Assembly (NCBI GenBank): GCA_026710655.1
Contig: JAPOQN010000007.1
Coordinates: forward strand, 1-64,000
Length of the DNA stretch: 64,000 nt
Direction: 5' to 3'
DNA from: Chloroflexota bacterium
GTDB taxonomy: Bacteria > Chloroflexota > Dehalococcoidia > Tepidiformales > Tepidiformaceae
The translations under genes and the position numbers were made by a program. Position 1 is the stretch's first letter; the number at the start of each line of letters is the position of its first letter. This document shows, piece after piece, positions 19,158-26,339 of the stretch. A model generated the notes under the pieces. It worked only from the letters and a program-made list of their open reading frames with translations. It made no database searches and was not told the origin of the DNA.

Positions 19158-20009
19158 TCAGGCGGGCGTGCTGGCGCCCTGGCGCAGCTCGCCCATCGTC
19201 TCCTCGGCCATCGGGAAGCTCTCCTCTTCCGTTGGGAAGGCGCCCTCCTCGACATCCGCCACGTAGTCGCGGATAGCCTCGCGGATGGTCTCCCCCAGCA
19301 CGGCGTAGCGCTTCGCGTGCCGGAATTGCCGCTGGTCGTCGAACAGCCCCAGCATGTCGTGCAGCACCTGCACCTGGCCGTCGCACTCCGGCCCCGCCCC
19401 GATGCCGATGGTGGGCACCCCGATGCGCTCCGTCACCATCTTCGCGAGGGGCGCCGGGATCGTCTCCAGCACCACGGCGAAGGCGCCCGCCTCCTCCAGC
19501 GCCCGCGCATCGCCGATGAGGCGCGCGGCCGCCGCCGGCGTCTTGCCCTGCACCTTGTGTCCGCCGAACTGGTTCACCGACTGCGGCGTCAGGCCCAGGT
19601 GCCCCATCACGGGGATCCCGGCCGACACCATCCGCCGCACCAGCGGCGCCACCTCGCTGCCGCCCTCCAGCTTCACCGCCCCGGCCCCTGCCTGCAGCAG
19701 GCGACCGGCGTTCGCGACCGCCTCGTCGGGATTCGCCTGGTAGCTCATGAAGGGCATGTCCGCCACCACCAGGCAGCGCTCCGTGCCCCGAATGACCGCC
19801 TTCGTGTGGTGCAGGATGTCGTCCATCGTGACCGGCACCGTGGAGTCGTGGCCCAGCATCACCGTGCCGAGCGAGTCCCCCACGAGGATCACGGGCGCAC
19901 CCGCCTGCTCGACGAGCCGCGCCATCGCGTAGTCGTACGCCGTCAGCATCGCGAAGCGACGGCCCTCGCGCTTCCATTCCGTCAGTTTGTGGATAGAAAG
20001 ACGTCCCAT
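19158..20009 (-). CDS. panB: 3-methyl-2-oxobutanoate hydroxymethyltransferase
   Basis: 283 residues from ATG 20009, which has AGGAGG upstream; the frame stays open upstream only because of base composition. Makes ketopantoate from ketoisovalerate and methylene-THF, the folate donor linked to the gcv genes nearby. Landmarks: MLTAYDYAMARL, VGDSLGTVMLGHDSTVPVT, GAGAVKLEGG, GHLGLTPQSVNQFGG and the Glu of VLETIPAP. Confidence 0.97.
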   Translation of the reverse strand: MGRLSIHKLTEWKREGRRFAMLTAYDYAMARLVEQAGAPVILVGDSLGTVMLGHDSTVPVTMDDILHHTKAVIRGTERCLVVADMPFMSYQANPDEAVANAGRLLQAGAGAVKLEGGSEVAPLVRRMVSAGIPVMGHLGLTPQSVNQFGGHKVQGKTPAAAARLIGDARALEEAGAFAVVLETIPAPLAKMVTERIGVPTIGIGAGPECDGQVQVLHDMLGLFDDQRQFRHAKRYAVLGETIREAIRDYVADVEEGAFPTEEESFPMAEETMGELRQGASTPA

Positions 20010-20019
20010 CGTTTCCTCC

Positions 20020-20421
20020 TCAGTTCGCGCTGACTGGCTCGCCTTCGCGGTGGCGAATCCCTTCGCCCCGCGCGCGCCGCTCGATGACGTTGTCTTCGCC
20101 CAGGTAGACGATGCGTGGCGCGAGGTCGCGCGCATCCGCGTCGTCCATCTGGTGGTAGCTCAGGATGATGACCTTGTCGCCCTCGTCCACGAGGTGCGCG
20201 GCCGCTCCGTTAATGCAGACCTCGCCGCTGCCTTCGCGCCCGACGATCGCATACGTCTCGAGGCGCGCCCCGTTCGTCAGGTCCAGCACGTGAACCTGCT
20301 CGTTCGGGATCAGCCCAACGGCGTCCATCAGGATGGGGTCGAGCGTGATCGACCCCTCGTACTCAAGGTTGGCCTCGGTAACCGTGGCTCCGTGAATCTT
20401 GGCGACCAGCATTGTGCGCAC
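20020..20421 (-). CDS. panD: aspartate 1-decarboxylase
   Basis: 133 residues from GTG 20421 (GGGAGGGAG five bases upstream), with an internal ATG at 20412 as alternative. Pro-enzyme that self-cleaves between G23 and S24 in EYEGSITLD to give the pyruvoyl group and makes beta-alanine for pantothenate. Other hallmarks: NGAAAHLVDEGDKVIILSY. First gene of the panDBC operon. An intrinsic-terminator-like hairpin lies just upstream of its ribosome site. Confidence 0.95.
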   Translation of the reverse strand: MRTMLVAKIHGATVTEANLEYEGSITLDPILMDAVGLIPNEQVHVLDLTNGARLETYAIVGREGSGEVCINGAAAHLVDEGDKVIILSYHQMDDADARDLAPRIVYLGEDNVIERRARGEGIRHREGEPVSAN

Positions 20422-20438
20422 CGGCGCTCCCTCCCACG

Positions 20439-20468
20439 AAAAACGCCCTCGCCGGGTTCGGCGGGGCG
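20439..20468 (-). terminator. intrinsic terminator hairpin in front of panD
   Basis: On the minus strand: CGCCC-CGCCG, tetraloop AACC, CGGCG-A-GGGCG, then TTTTT. The stem is ten G-C pairs with one bulged A and is followed by five U. It ends 17 bases before the panD GTG and just before its Shine-Dalgarno sequence. It either ends the upstream mutM/P1-peptidase transcript or works as an attenuator in a panDBC leader. Confidence 0.75.
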
Positions 20469-20627
20469 CGGAACGGTAGAACCGGGAGCAAGGTGCTTGC
20501 TGACCGCGGCTCGCCATCCGTACCGGCCCTGCGGGTCCAGGCGGACTAGAGCGTGCGTAGACTCGTTTCCCAGGCTCGCCGCCCGCGAACGGATCGACGG
20601 CAAGCGGGATCGTCGCGATCCGCGCGA

Positions 20628-20640
20628 GGGTTGTCAACCC
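20628..20640. promoter_or_regulatory. 13-base palindrome containing TTGACA, upstream of panD
   Basis: GGGTTGTCAACCC is a 6-1-6 perfect inverted repeat. Read on the minus strand it contains a consensus -35 (TTGACA, 20637-20632), but the hexamer 17 bases on (GACGAT) is a poor -10. It could be an operator/promoter for panDBC or a regulator site. The rest of the 228-base gap (20422-20649) holds no ORF I would support. Confidence 0.4.
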
Positions 20641-20649
20641 CCGTTTGCT

Positions 20650-21648
20650 TTAAGTCCCCCGCCACTCCCCCGCCGACGGCACCCCCGCCAGCCCCTCCGC
20701 CAGCCTTACGCTCCGCACGACCGCTCGCTCGACCGTCAGCATCGCCATCAGGCCCAGCGTCGTGAGGTCCTGCGGTTCCGTCGCGGCCTCCCCCGTGGTC
20801 AGCGCGAAGGCCACGTCCCCGTCGCCGAGCGTGTGCGCGGGGATGATCGTGCGCGCCAGCCCGTCGTGGGCGTGCACGGCCAGCCGCTGAACGCCGATGT
20901 GCTCGATGGCGGCGTTCGTCGCGATGCACACCAGCGTCGTGTTCTCCCGGCTCCCCTCCTCCTCCACGCGCTCGACTACCGCCTGCTCCGGCGTCCGCAT
21001 CTCGCCCTCCCCCTCGCCCCGCGGCCCTGCCACCAGCTCCCCGGTCTCCGGGTCGACGATCGCCCCCACCGAGTTCGTTACGGCCAGCGCCCCCACCACC
21101 AGTCCCCGCGGCCCCACCAGGCTCGCCGTCCCCACGCCCCCCTTCAGTCTCCGCTCCACGCCCAGCAGCTGCGCCACCGACGCGCCCGTGCCCGCCCCCA
21201 CGCTTCCCTGCGCGACCGCCCCTCCCGTCGCTCGCGCCGCCGCCCGCTCCCCCTCATCAGCCCCCGGATAGGCGTTCTGCCCCGTGGGCAGGTCGTAAAT
21301 GCCCGCCCCCACCACGATCGGGACAGGTCCCGCCTTCGTCTCGACCCCGACGCTCCTCGCCGCCAGCCAGCGTGCTACCCCCGCCGTGGTCGCCAGCCCG
21401 AACGCCGAGCCACCCGTCAGCACCACGGCGTGACAGCGCCGGATCGCGTTCTCGCCGGCCAGCGCGTCCGTCTCGTGCGTCGCCGGCGCCCCTCCCCGCA
21501 CGTCCGCCGCCGCCTCCGTACACCCTTCGCACAGGATGACCGTGCAGCCCGTCGCCTTCCGGCGCGAGGTCCACTGCCCGACGCGCACGCCCCGGACATC
21601 CGTGATGGCGTCGCGCCTGCCGGGCCGGAGCGGCTCGACCGCGCTCAC
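20650..21648 (-). CDS. P1 (DmpA/NylC-like) family N-terminal nucleophile peptidase
   Basis: 332 residues from GTG 21648, which overlaps the upstream stop (GTGA). P1/S58 peptidases self-cleave so that an internal Ser or Thr becomes the N-terminal nucleophile. Here the sequence ENTTLVCIATNA is the expected cleavage/nucleophile region. Earlier landmarks: ITDVRGVRVGQWT, VVLTGGSAFGLATTAGVARWL and GASVAQLLG. Family members act on aminopeptidase, D-esterase or cyclic amide substrates; specificity is unknown. Confidence 0.88.
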   Translation of the reverse strand: MSAVEPLRPGRRDAITDVRGVRVGQWTSRRKATGCTVILCEGCTEAAADVRGGAPATHETDALAGENAIRRCHAVVLTGGSAFGLATTAGVARWLAARSVGVETKAGPVPIVVGAGIYDLPTGQNAYPGADEGERAAARATGGAVAQGSVGAGTGASVAQLLGVERRLKGGVGTASLVGPRGLVVGALAVTNSVGAIVDPETGELVAGPRGEGEGEMRTPEQAVVERVEEEGSRENTTLVCIATNAAIEHIGVQRLAVHAHDGLARTIIPAHTLGDGDVAFALTTGEAATEPQDLTTLGLMAMLTVERAVVRSVRLAEGLAGVPSAGEWRGT

Positions 21649-22277
21649 ACTGCCTTCCCCAGCGACCGCCGCGCGCGCAGGTACGCCTCCAGGAACCCCC
21701 GCGCCACCGAGCACAGGTCGGCGATCAGGTCCGCCATCGCCACCGTCGCTTCCTCGCCCGCTGCCAGCCGCACCTCCAGCCGCTCCCCCTCCCCGTTCGT
21801 CCCCGTGATCGCGAGTTGGTCGACTGGCGCCGGCATCGCCAGCGAATCGGCCGCCGTGGTCGCCTCGATCAGCGCAGGGAGCCACTCCGGCACGGGCAGG
21901 CCCCGCAGCTGGGCCGCGCTCTCCACCGCCCCTTCGTCGAGCGCCAGCCGCCGCACGACCCCCTCCGGCTCCGCCGTCGCCGCCAGCTGCGCCAGCGCGA
22001 CCCACGCCTCCGCCCCCGGCAACGGCCCCCGCAGCGACTCCGCCACCGAGAACCGTCGGTCGTCCAGCGCCTCGAAGACGGCGGTCAGCCGCAGCGCCGC
22101 CTCCACGAGCTGTCCCGCCAGCATCCCCACCAGCGCAGGGCGCTCATACGGGGGGCAGAAGGCGAGCGAGCGCAGCGCCGTGTCGGACACCATCTGGGGC
22201 TTGCTCAGGACCGAGCGCTCGTACTCCTCCAGGAACCGGAGTTCTGTCAGCCGCTCGATGTAGGGCGCTTCCGACAT
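21645..22277 (-). CDS. conserved-looking helical protein of unknown function
   Basis: 210 residues, mostly predicted alpha-helix with no membrane segment or signal peptide and no motif I recognise. It lies nine bases after mutM and is translationally coupled (GTGA) to the P1 peptidase, suggesting joint function with that peptidase. The ATG is preceded by TAGAAT-N6, though the TAG of that hexamer is also the mutM stop codon. Confidence 0.72.
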   Translation of the reverse strand: MSEAPYIERLTELRFLEEYERSVLSKPQMVSDTALRSLAFCPPYERPALVGMLAGQLVEAALRLTAVFEALDDRRFSVAESLRGPLPGAEAWVALAQLAATAEPEGVVRRLALDEGAVESAAQLRGLPVPEWLPALIEATTAADSLAMPAPVDQLAITGTNGEGERLEVRLAAGEEATVAMADLIADLCSVARGFLEAYLRARRSLGKAV

Positions 22278-22289
22278 GCGGCCATTCTA
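22278..22289 (-). promoter_or_regulatory. possible leaderless -10 overlapping the mutM stop codon
   Basis: TAGAAT at 22289-22284 on the minus strand, six bases before the ATG at 22277. Its first three bases are the mutM TAG stop, so the match is partly forced by coding sequence. Confidence 0.35.
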
Positions 22290-23135
22290 CGTCCCGGCAG
22301 ACCGCTGCCTGCGCGGCCTCCGCTGGCACCGCGGGCAGAAGTGCGTCCCCCGGCCCCCCACCACCGACCGCGCGATCTCCGTCCCGCACGTGTAGCACGG
22401 CTTGCCGTCGCGCCGGAACACCTGCACGTACATGTGCTGCCGCCCGGGGTCGCCCTGCGCGTCGACGTAGTCGCTGAAGCTCGCCCCGCGGTTCTCGATG
22501 CCGCGCTCCAGCACCTCGCGGCAGGCCACGCGCAGCCGCGAGACCGCCCCCCTCGACACCTCCCCCGCCGCCGTGTCCGGCCGAATTCGCGCCTGGAACA
22601 GCGCCTCGTCCACGTAGATGTTCCCCAGCCCTGCCACCCGCCGCTGGTCGAGCAGGACCGCCTTCACCGGCGCCGTCCGCCCCGCCAGCAGCTTCCGCAG
22701 GAAGGCTGCCGTGAACGCCTCGTCCAGCGGCTCCGGCCCCAGCTTCCCCACCACTTCCGCCGCGTCCTCGACGATGTCCCACGTACCGAACTTGCGCAGG
22801 TCGCTCCATCGCAGGTCGTGCCCGTCATCGAGCGAGAGGCGTCCCCGCTCGTACTCGATCGCCGGCTCGGCCGCTCCCCGCCGCACCAGCCGCCCCGTCA
22901 TACGCAGGTGAGTCACGAACGCGCGCCCGTCGTCCATGCCGAAGAGCAGGTACTTGCCCCGCCGTCCCAGCGAGACGAACCGCCGCCCCACCAGCCCCGC
23001 CCGCAGCGCATCGATCGGCAGGCCCGTCAGCAGGTCGATCGTGCCGGGGTCGACCTCCACCCCCGCCACCGTCCGCCCCACCACGAGCGGCTCCAGGTCT
23101 CGCCTGATCGTCTCGACTTCGGGCAGCTCCGGCAC
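22287..23135 (-). CDS. mutM: formamidopyrimidine-DNA glycosylase
   Basis: 282 residues from GTG 23135. Bifunctional glycosylase/AP lyase removing 8-oxoguanine. The catalytic N-terminal proline follows the initiator (PELPEVETIRRDL), the H2TH region contains GLGNIYVDEALF, and the C-terminal zinc finger has CYTCG and FCPRC. TAGGCT seven bases before the GTG with no Shine-Dalgarno suggests leaderless transcription, divergent from ruvA 55 bases away. Confidence 0.97.
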   Translation of the reverse strand: MPELPEVETIRRDLEPLVVGRTVAGVEVDPGTIDLLTGLPIDALRAGLVGRRFVSLGRRGKYLLFGMDDGRAFVTHLRMTGRLVRRGAAEPAIEYERGRLSLDDGHDLRWSDLRKFGTWDIVEDAAEVVGKLGPEPLDEAFTAAFLRKLLAGRTAPVKAVLLDQRRVAGLGNIYVDEALFQARIRPDTAAGEVSRGAVSRLRVACREVLERGIENRGASFSDYVDAQGDPGRQHMYVQVFRRDGKPCYTCGTEIARSVVGGRGTHFCPRCQRRPRRQRSAGT

Positions 23136-23148
23136 GGTTCTCAGCCTA
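23136..23148 (-). promoter_or_regulatory. putative leaderless -10 element of mutM
   Basis: Minus-strand TAGGCT at 23148-23143, then seven bases, then GTG. Shares a 55-base divergent intergenic region with the ruvA element. Confidence 0.5.
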
Positions 23149-23178
23149 CCCGCGCCCCGGCTCGCCGTCGCGGCGGCG

Positions 23179-23190
23179 TAAGATCGCCCC
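23179..23190 (+). promoter_or_regulatory. putative leaderless -10 element of ruvA
   Basis: TAAGAT at 23179-23184, then CGCCCC, then GTG at 23191. Confidence 0.55.
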
Positions 23191-23844
23191 GTGATCACCC
23201 ACCTTTCCGGGCAGCTCACCCATGCCGACGTCGGCGAGCTGAGCGTCGAAGTCGATGTCTCGGGTGTCCGCTACGAGGTGCTCGTCCCCGCCTTCCTCTG
23301 GCCCGAGATCCAGGAGGCGGCCGACTCCTCGCCGGAAGGCGAGCCCGGCCCCCCCATCGCCCTTCACGTCCTCTACCACGCCACCTCCAACCAGCCCGTG
23401 CCCCTCCTCGTTGGCTTTCTCCGCCGCCCCGAGCGCGACTTCTTCCGCAAGTTCACCAGTGTTGAGGGGCTGGGCCCGACCAAGGCGGTCAAGGCTATGA
23501 CCGTCTCGGTCAGCACCATCGCCCGCGCTATCGAGCAGGAGGACCAGGCCGCCCTTGTCCGCCTCCCCGGCATCGGCGCGCGCGTCGCCGGCAAGATCGT
23601 CGCCACCCTGCGGGGCAAGGTCGTCGCCGAAGCTGCCCTCCAGGACGGCGCCATCGAGAACCCCGTCGACCTCGAGAGCCTCAAGCGCGACCGCGTCGCC
23701 CTCGATGCCGCCGAGGCCGTCGCCGCCCTCGGCTACAACCGCTCCGAGGCCCGCCGCTGGGTCGACGACGCCCTCGCCGGCGACCCCGACATCGCTACCG
23801 TCGAGGAGCTGACGCTGGCCGTCCTCCGTGCGCGTGGCGCCTGA
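23191..23844 (+). CDS. ruvA: Holliday junction branch migration protein RuvA
   Basis: 217 residues, GTG start. Tetrameric junction-binding partner of RuvB. N-terminal OB-fold (GQLTHADVGELSVEVDVSGVRYEV) and two helix-hairpin-helix motifs, VEGLGPTKAVKAM and LPGIGARVAGKIVATL. The C-terminal domain III that regulates RuvB ends the chain. ruvB is not adjacent and not in the window. Confidence 0.95.
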   Translation: MITHLSGQLTHADVGELSVEVDVSGVRYEVLVPAFLWPEIQEAADSSPEGEPGPPIALHVLYHATSNQPVPLLVGFLRRPERDFFRKFTSVEGLGPTKAVKAMTVSVSTIARAIEQEDQAALVRLPGIGARVAGKIVATLRGKVVAEAALQDGAIENPVDLESLKRDRVALDAAEAVAALGYNRSEARRWVDDALAGDPDIATVEELTLAVLRARGA

Positions 23845-23878
23845 GCCCCGCCGTTCGCCAGTAACCTCCCCACCCGTC

Positions 23879-23890
23879 TAGGATGCCCCC
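23879..23890 (+). promoter_or_regulatory. putative leaderless -10 element of the DsbA-like gene
   Basis: TAGGAT at 23879-23884, then six bases, then GTG at 23891. No Shine-Dalgarno sequence. Confidence 0.55.
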
Positions 23891-24859
23891 GTGACGCAGC
23901 CGCCCACCGATTCCGAGGAAGCGCCCTTCGAGCCGCCCGAGGCACCCCCCGAGCCGGCGCCGGCGTCCCATCAGGACATAAGGCCTGCCCGTCCCCCCGC
24001 CTGGCCTTACTTCCTCACGCCGATCGCCGTCCTGCTTGGCGCCGCTGCCATCGTCATCACCCTCGTCTTGCTGGATGACGACCCCCAGCCGGAACCCATC
24101 GGTCCCGCCCTCGAATCCCTCTCCCGCTCGGTCGAGTCCCTGTCCGAAGCTGCCGAGTCGTTGTCGGAGTCGGCAGCCCAGCCGCCCGCCGCCCAGGAGC
24201 CGGCCGAACCTGCCGCCGCCCCCAGGGCCCCCACCACCCTCCGCGAAGCCGTCACCAGCTATGCCGTGGCGCTCAACCTCGACGTCGCCCGCTTCGACGA
24301 GTGCCTCAGCGCCCCGGCCACCTACGAGGCGGTCGCCGAGCAGGCCCAGCGGGCCATCGACCTCGGCTTGAACGGCACGCCTTCCTTCTTCATCAACAAC
24401 AAGTTCATCTCCGGCGCCCAGCCCACGGAGATCTTCACCGAGGTCATCGCCGCGGAGTTGAACGGGAGCCCAACCTCCATCGATGAGTATTCGGAAGCGG
24501 TGCAGGTTCTCGCGCAGCGCGACCCGCCTGCCTTCATCATCGTCGCCGAACGCCCCGACATCAGCGGCGCCGCCATCGAGGGTAACCCCGACGCCCCCGT
24601 CGTCCTCATCGAGTACAGCGACTTCCAGTGCCCCTTCTGCCAGCGCTGGTTCTACAGCTCGCTGCCGGAGATCAGGGAGCTCGTCGGCGAGAACGTCGCC
24701 CTCGCGTTCGTACACTTCCCCCTCACCCAACTCCACCCCAACGCCGCTACCGTCCATGTCGCCGCCCAGTGCGCCGGCGAACAGGACAAGTTCTGGGAGA
24801 TGCACGACCTTCTCTTCCAGCAGCAGAACCAGTGGGCGCAGCTCCCCAACGTCAACTAG
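23891..24859 (+). CDS. membrane-anchored DsbA-like thiol oxidoreductase with permuted domain order
   Basis: 322 residues. A cytosolic Pro/Glu-rich N-tail (1-37), one transmembrane helix (about 39-61), then an Ala/Pro/Glu linker. Residues 116-191 match the C-terminal half of a DsbA domain, with the cis-proline strand GTPSFFINN (P164) and SGAQPTEIF. Residues 232-322 match the N-terminal half, with EYSDFQCPFCQRW (active-site C247-P-F-C250) and KFWEMHDLLF. The normal order is reversed. The frame is open throughout and ends just where a DsbA helical insertion would end. Likely function: extracytoplasmic disulfide formation or exchange. Alternative: two degenerate half-domains. Confidence 0.88.
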   Translation: MTQPPTDSEEAPFEPPEAPPEPAPASHQDIRPARPPAWPYFLTPIAVLLGAAAIVITLVLLDDDPQPEPIGPALESLSRSVESLSEAAESLSESAAQPPAAQEPAEPAAAPRAPTTLREAVTSYAVALNLDVARFDECLSAPATYEAVAEQAQRAIDLGLNGTPSFFINNKFISGAQPTEIFTEVIAAELNGSPTSIDEYSEAVQVLAQRDPPAFIIVAERPDISGAAIEGNPDAPVVLIEYSDFQCPFCQRWFYSSLPEIRELVGENVALAFVHFPLTQLHPNAATVHVAAQCAGEQDKFWEMHDLLFQQQNQWAQLPNVN

Positions 24860-24865
24860 CCGCTC

Positions 24866-25279
24866 CTACCCGGACCCCGCTGCCTCCAGCCGCCCCAGGA
24901 TGTGCCGCACAACCCGACCCGTGCGGTCGTGCCCGGCGCTGCAGTGAACGAGCACCGGCTTCGGGAGGCGCTGGAACGATGCCCACGCTTCCTCCAGATG
25001 CGCTGCCGTGTACGGCTCCGTGAGACCGTCGCGCACGCCGATGTGCGCTACCTCGAACCCGGCCGCCCGGTACCGTCCCAGCAGCCCCTCCGGCAGCGCA
25101 CCCGCATACAGCGGGAGTTGGTCGTCCCCGAGCAGGCAGATCACCGACCGCACCCCCGCCTCAACCGCATCGTCGATCCACGTCTCTACCGCTGACAGGG
25201 GCACGGCGCGTTCCTCCCCCGGCGTGTAGCCCGGACGCGGACTGACCGCCAGCTCCCCCTCGATGATCCAGCTGACCAC
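24866..25279 (-). CDS. dual-specificity-like protein phosphatase
   Basis: 137 residues from GTG 25279, five bases after the stop of the upstream gene. The cysteine phosphatase loop VHCSAGHDRTG gives nucleophile C113 and R119; a candidate general acid is in GVRDGLTEPY. The N-terminus (WIIEGELAVSPRPGY) matches cyanobacterial/archaeal tyrosine phosphatase-like proteins. Substrate unknown. Convergent with the DsbA-like gene, six bases between stops. Confidence 0.88.
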   Translation of the reverse strand: MVSWIIEGELAVSPRPGYTPGEERAVPLSAVETWIDDAVEAGVRSVICLLGDDQLPLYAGALPEGLLGRYRAAGFEVAHIGVRDGLTEPYTAAHLEEAWASFQRLPKPVLVHCSAGHDRTGRVVRHILGRLEAAGSG

Positions 25280-25284
25280 GGCGA

Positions 25285-26253
25285 CTACGCGATCCCCAGC
25301 GAGTCGAGCGCCTCCGCGATCGAGGCCGCCGCCCGCCGCTCGTGTGCCGCCGCCCGGCGCAGCGCGTTCGCCGCCGCCTCCCGCAGCCCCGGATTCGAGA
25401 CGCTTCCGTGCCCGCCCGCCGGAAACGGGAACAGCGTCAGCAGCGGCGAGAGCGCCTGCGTCAGGTCGAGTACCGCCCGTTGCGCGTGCATCAGCGGGAT
25501 GGCCAGCCCCGGCACGGCCTCCGCCAGGTCGCCCAGGAAGGCCGCCCCGTCGGTGCGCGCCGCCTGCAGCACGGCCAGCGTGTAGGCGTTCCCCGCCCGG
25601 TCGATCTCCCCCGTCCCCTCGAACGCGTCCGCCCACGCCTCCAGGGCCGCAGTCCCCCGGGGATGCGCGCTCTCGCCGCCGCCCCCGGACATCAGCTCCA
25701 CTGCCGTCTGCAGCGCCCCCACCACCGCCTCCTCCGGGTCCGGGTCGCTCGGCCCGACCGGCGCGAACAGCTCAACGATCCCGATCGATGGCGTCGGCCA
25801 GTCGCTCCACGGCGCGAATCCCCCCATCTCCTCCGACACCGCCGACTCCACGAGGAAGCCCCCGCGCTCCACGCTGTACCCCCGCACGATCGCGAACTCG
25901 TGTATCTGCAGGTCGAACCCGATGAGCGGCACCCCCGCGTCCAGCCGCTCCCGCGCCCACGCGATTGCCGCCTCCCGCACTCCCGCCAGCTCCTCCCCCT
26001 GCGCCCTCCGCGCGAATCGCTCCCACGCGAGCCCCGTGCGCGCGTACCGCTCGACCATCGCCCCCCAGTCGAGATCGTGCGGTCCGCTGGGCAGCGCCGT
26101 CACGTCCCCCTCGCTGGCCAGGCACAGGTGCCAGGCGTGCCCCGTCAATCCCATCACGGCGTGGCGAGGCATTTCCAGCCCCTCCGCCGCGAGTACGCCT
26201 TCGAGGGCGCCCGCGGCGGTCGTCCAGTTCGGCTTCAGCTTCAGTTCGCCCAC
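25285..26253 (-). CDS. hypothetical protein, possibly BtrH-like
   Basis: 322 residues, GTG start. The N-terminal half has segments (GLTGHAWHLCL, IAWARERLDAGVPLIGFDL, FAIVRGYSVERGGFLVES) that recall the papain-like butirosin-biosynthesis BtrH/NlpC-peptidase-like fold. The C-terminal 130 residues are helical with HAQRAVLDLTQAL. No catalytic Cys-His pair can be assigned with confidence. It heads a two-gene unit with the phosphatase. Function not assigned. Confidence 0.72.
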   Translation of the reverse strand: MGELKLKPNWTTAAGALEGVLAAEGLEMPRHAVMGLTGHAWHLCLASEGDVTALPSGPHDLDWGAMVERYARTGLAWERFARRAQGEELAGVREAAIAWARERLDAGVPLIGFDLQIHEFAIVRGYSVERGGFLVESAVSEEMGGFAPWSDWPTPSIGIVELFAPVGPSDPDPEEAVVGALQTAVELMSGGGGESAHPRGTAALEAWADAFEGTGEIDRAGNAYTLAVLQAARTDGAAFLGDLAEAVPGLAIPLMHAQRAVLDLTQALSPLLTLFPFPAGGHGSVSNPGLREAAANALRRAAAHERRAAASIAEALDSLGIA

Positions 26254-26295
26254 AGTTGCATCCCCGCCAGTCGCGGCCCGTCCTGCGGGCGACCG

Positions 26296-26301
26296 TAGAA
26301 T
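26296..26301 (+). promoter_or_regulatory. candidate -10 element of the M16 protease gene
   Basis: TAGAAT about 38 bases before the ATG at 26340, in an 86-base divergent gap. No matching -35 found. Confidence 0.35.
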
Positions 26302-26339
26302 AAGCCCAACCCCCCGCAGAACGAGAGGCTACCGCACCC

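Noticed and set aside
19010-20135. N-terminally extended panB and panC frames
   Set aside because: Conserved N-termini and ribosome sites place the starts at 20009 and 19135.
23891-24859. Swapped DsbA halves as a frameshift
   Set aside because: The frame is continuous and both halves are in frame; an assembly join remains possible and is listed as a refutation test.
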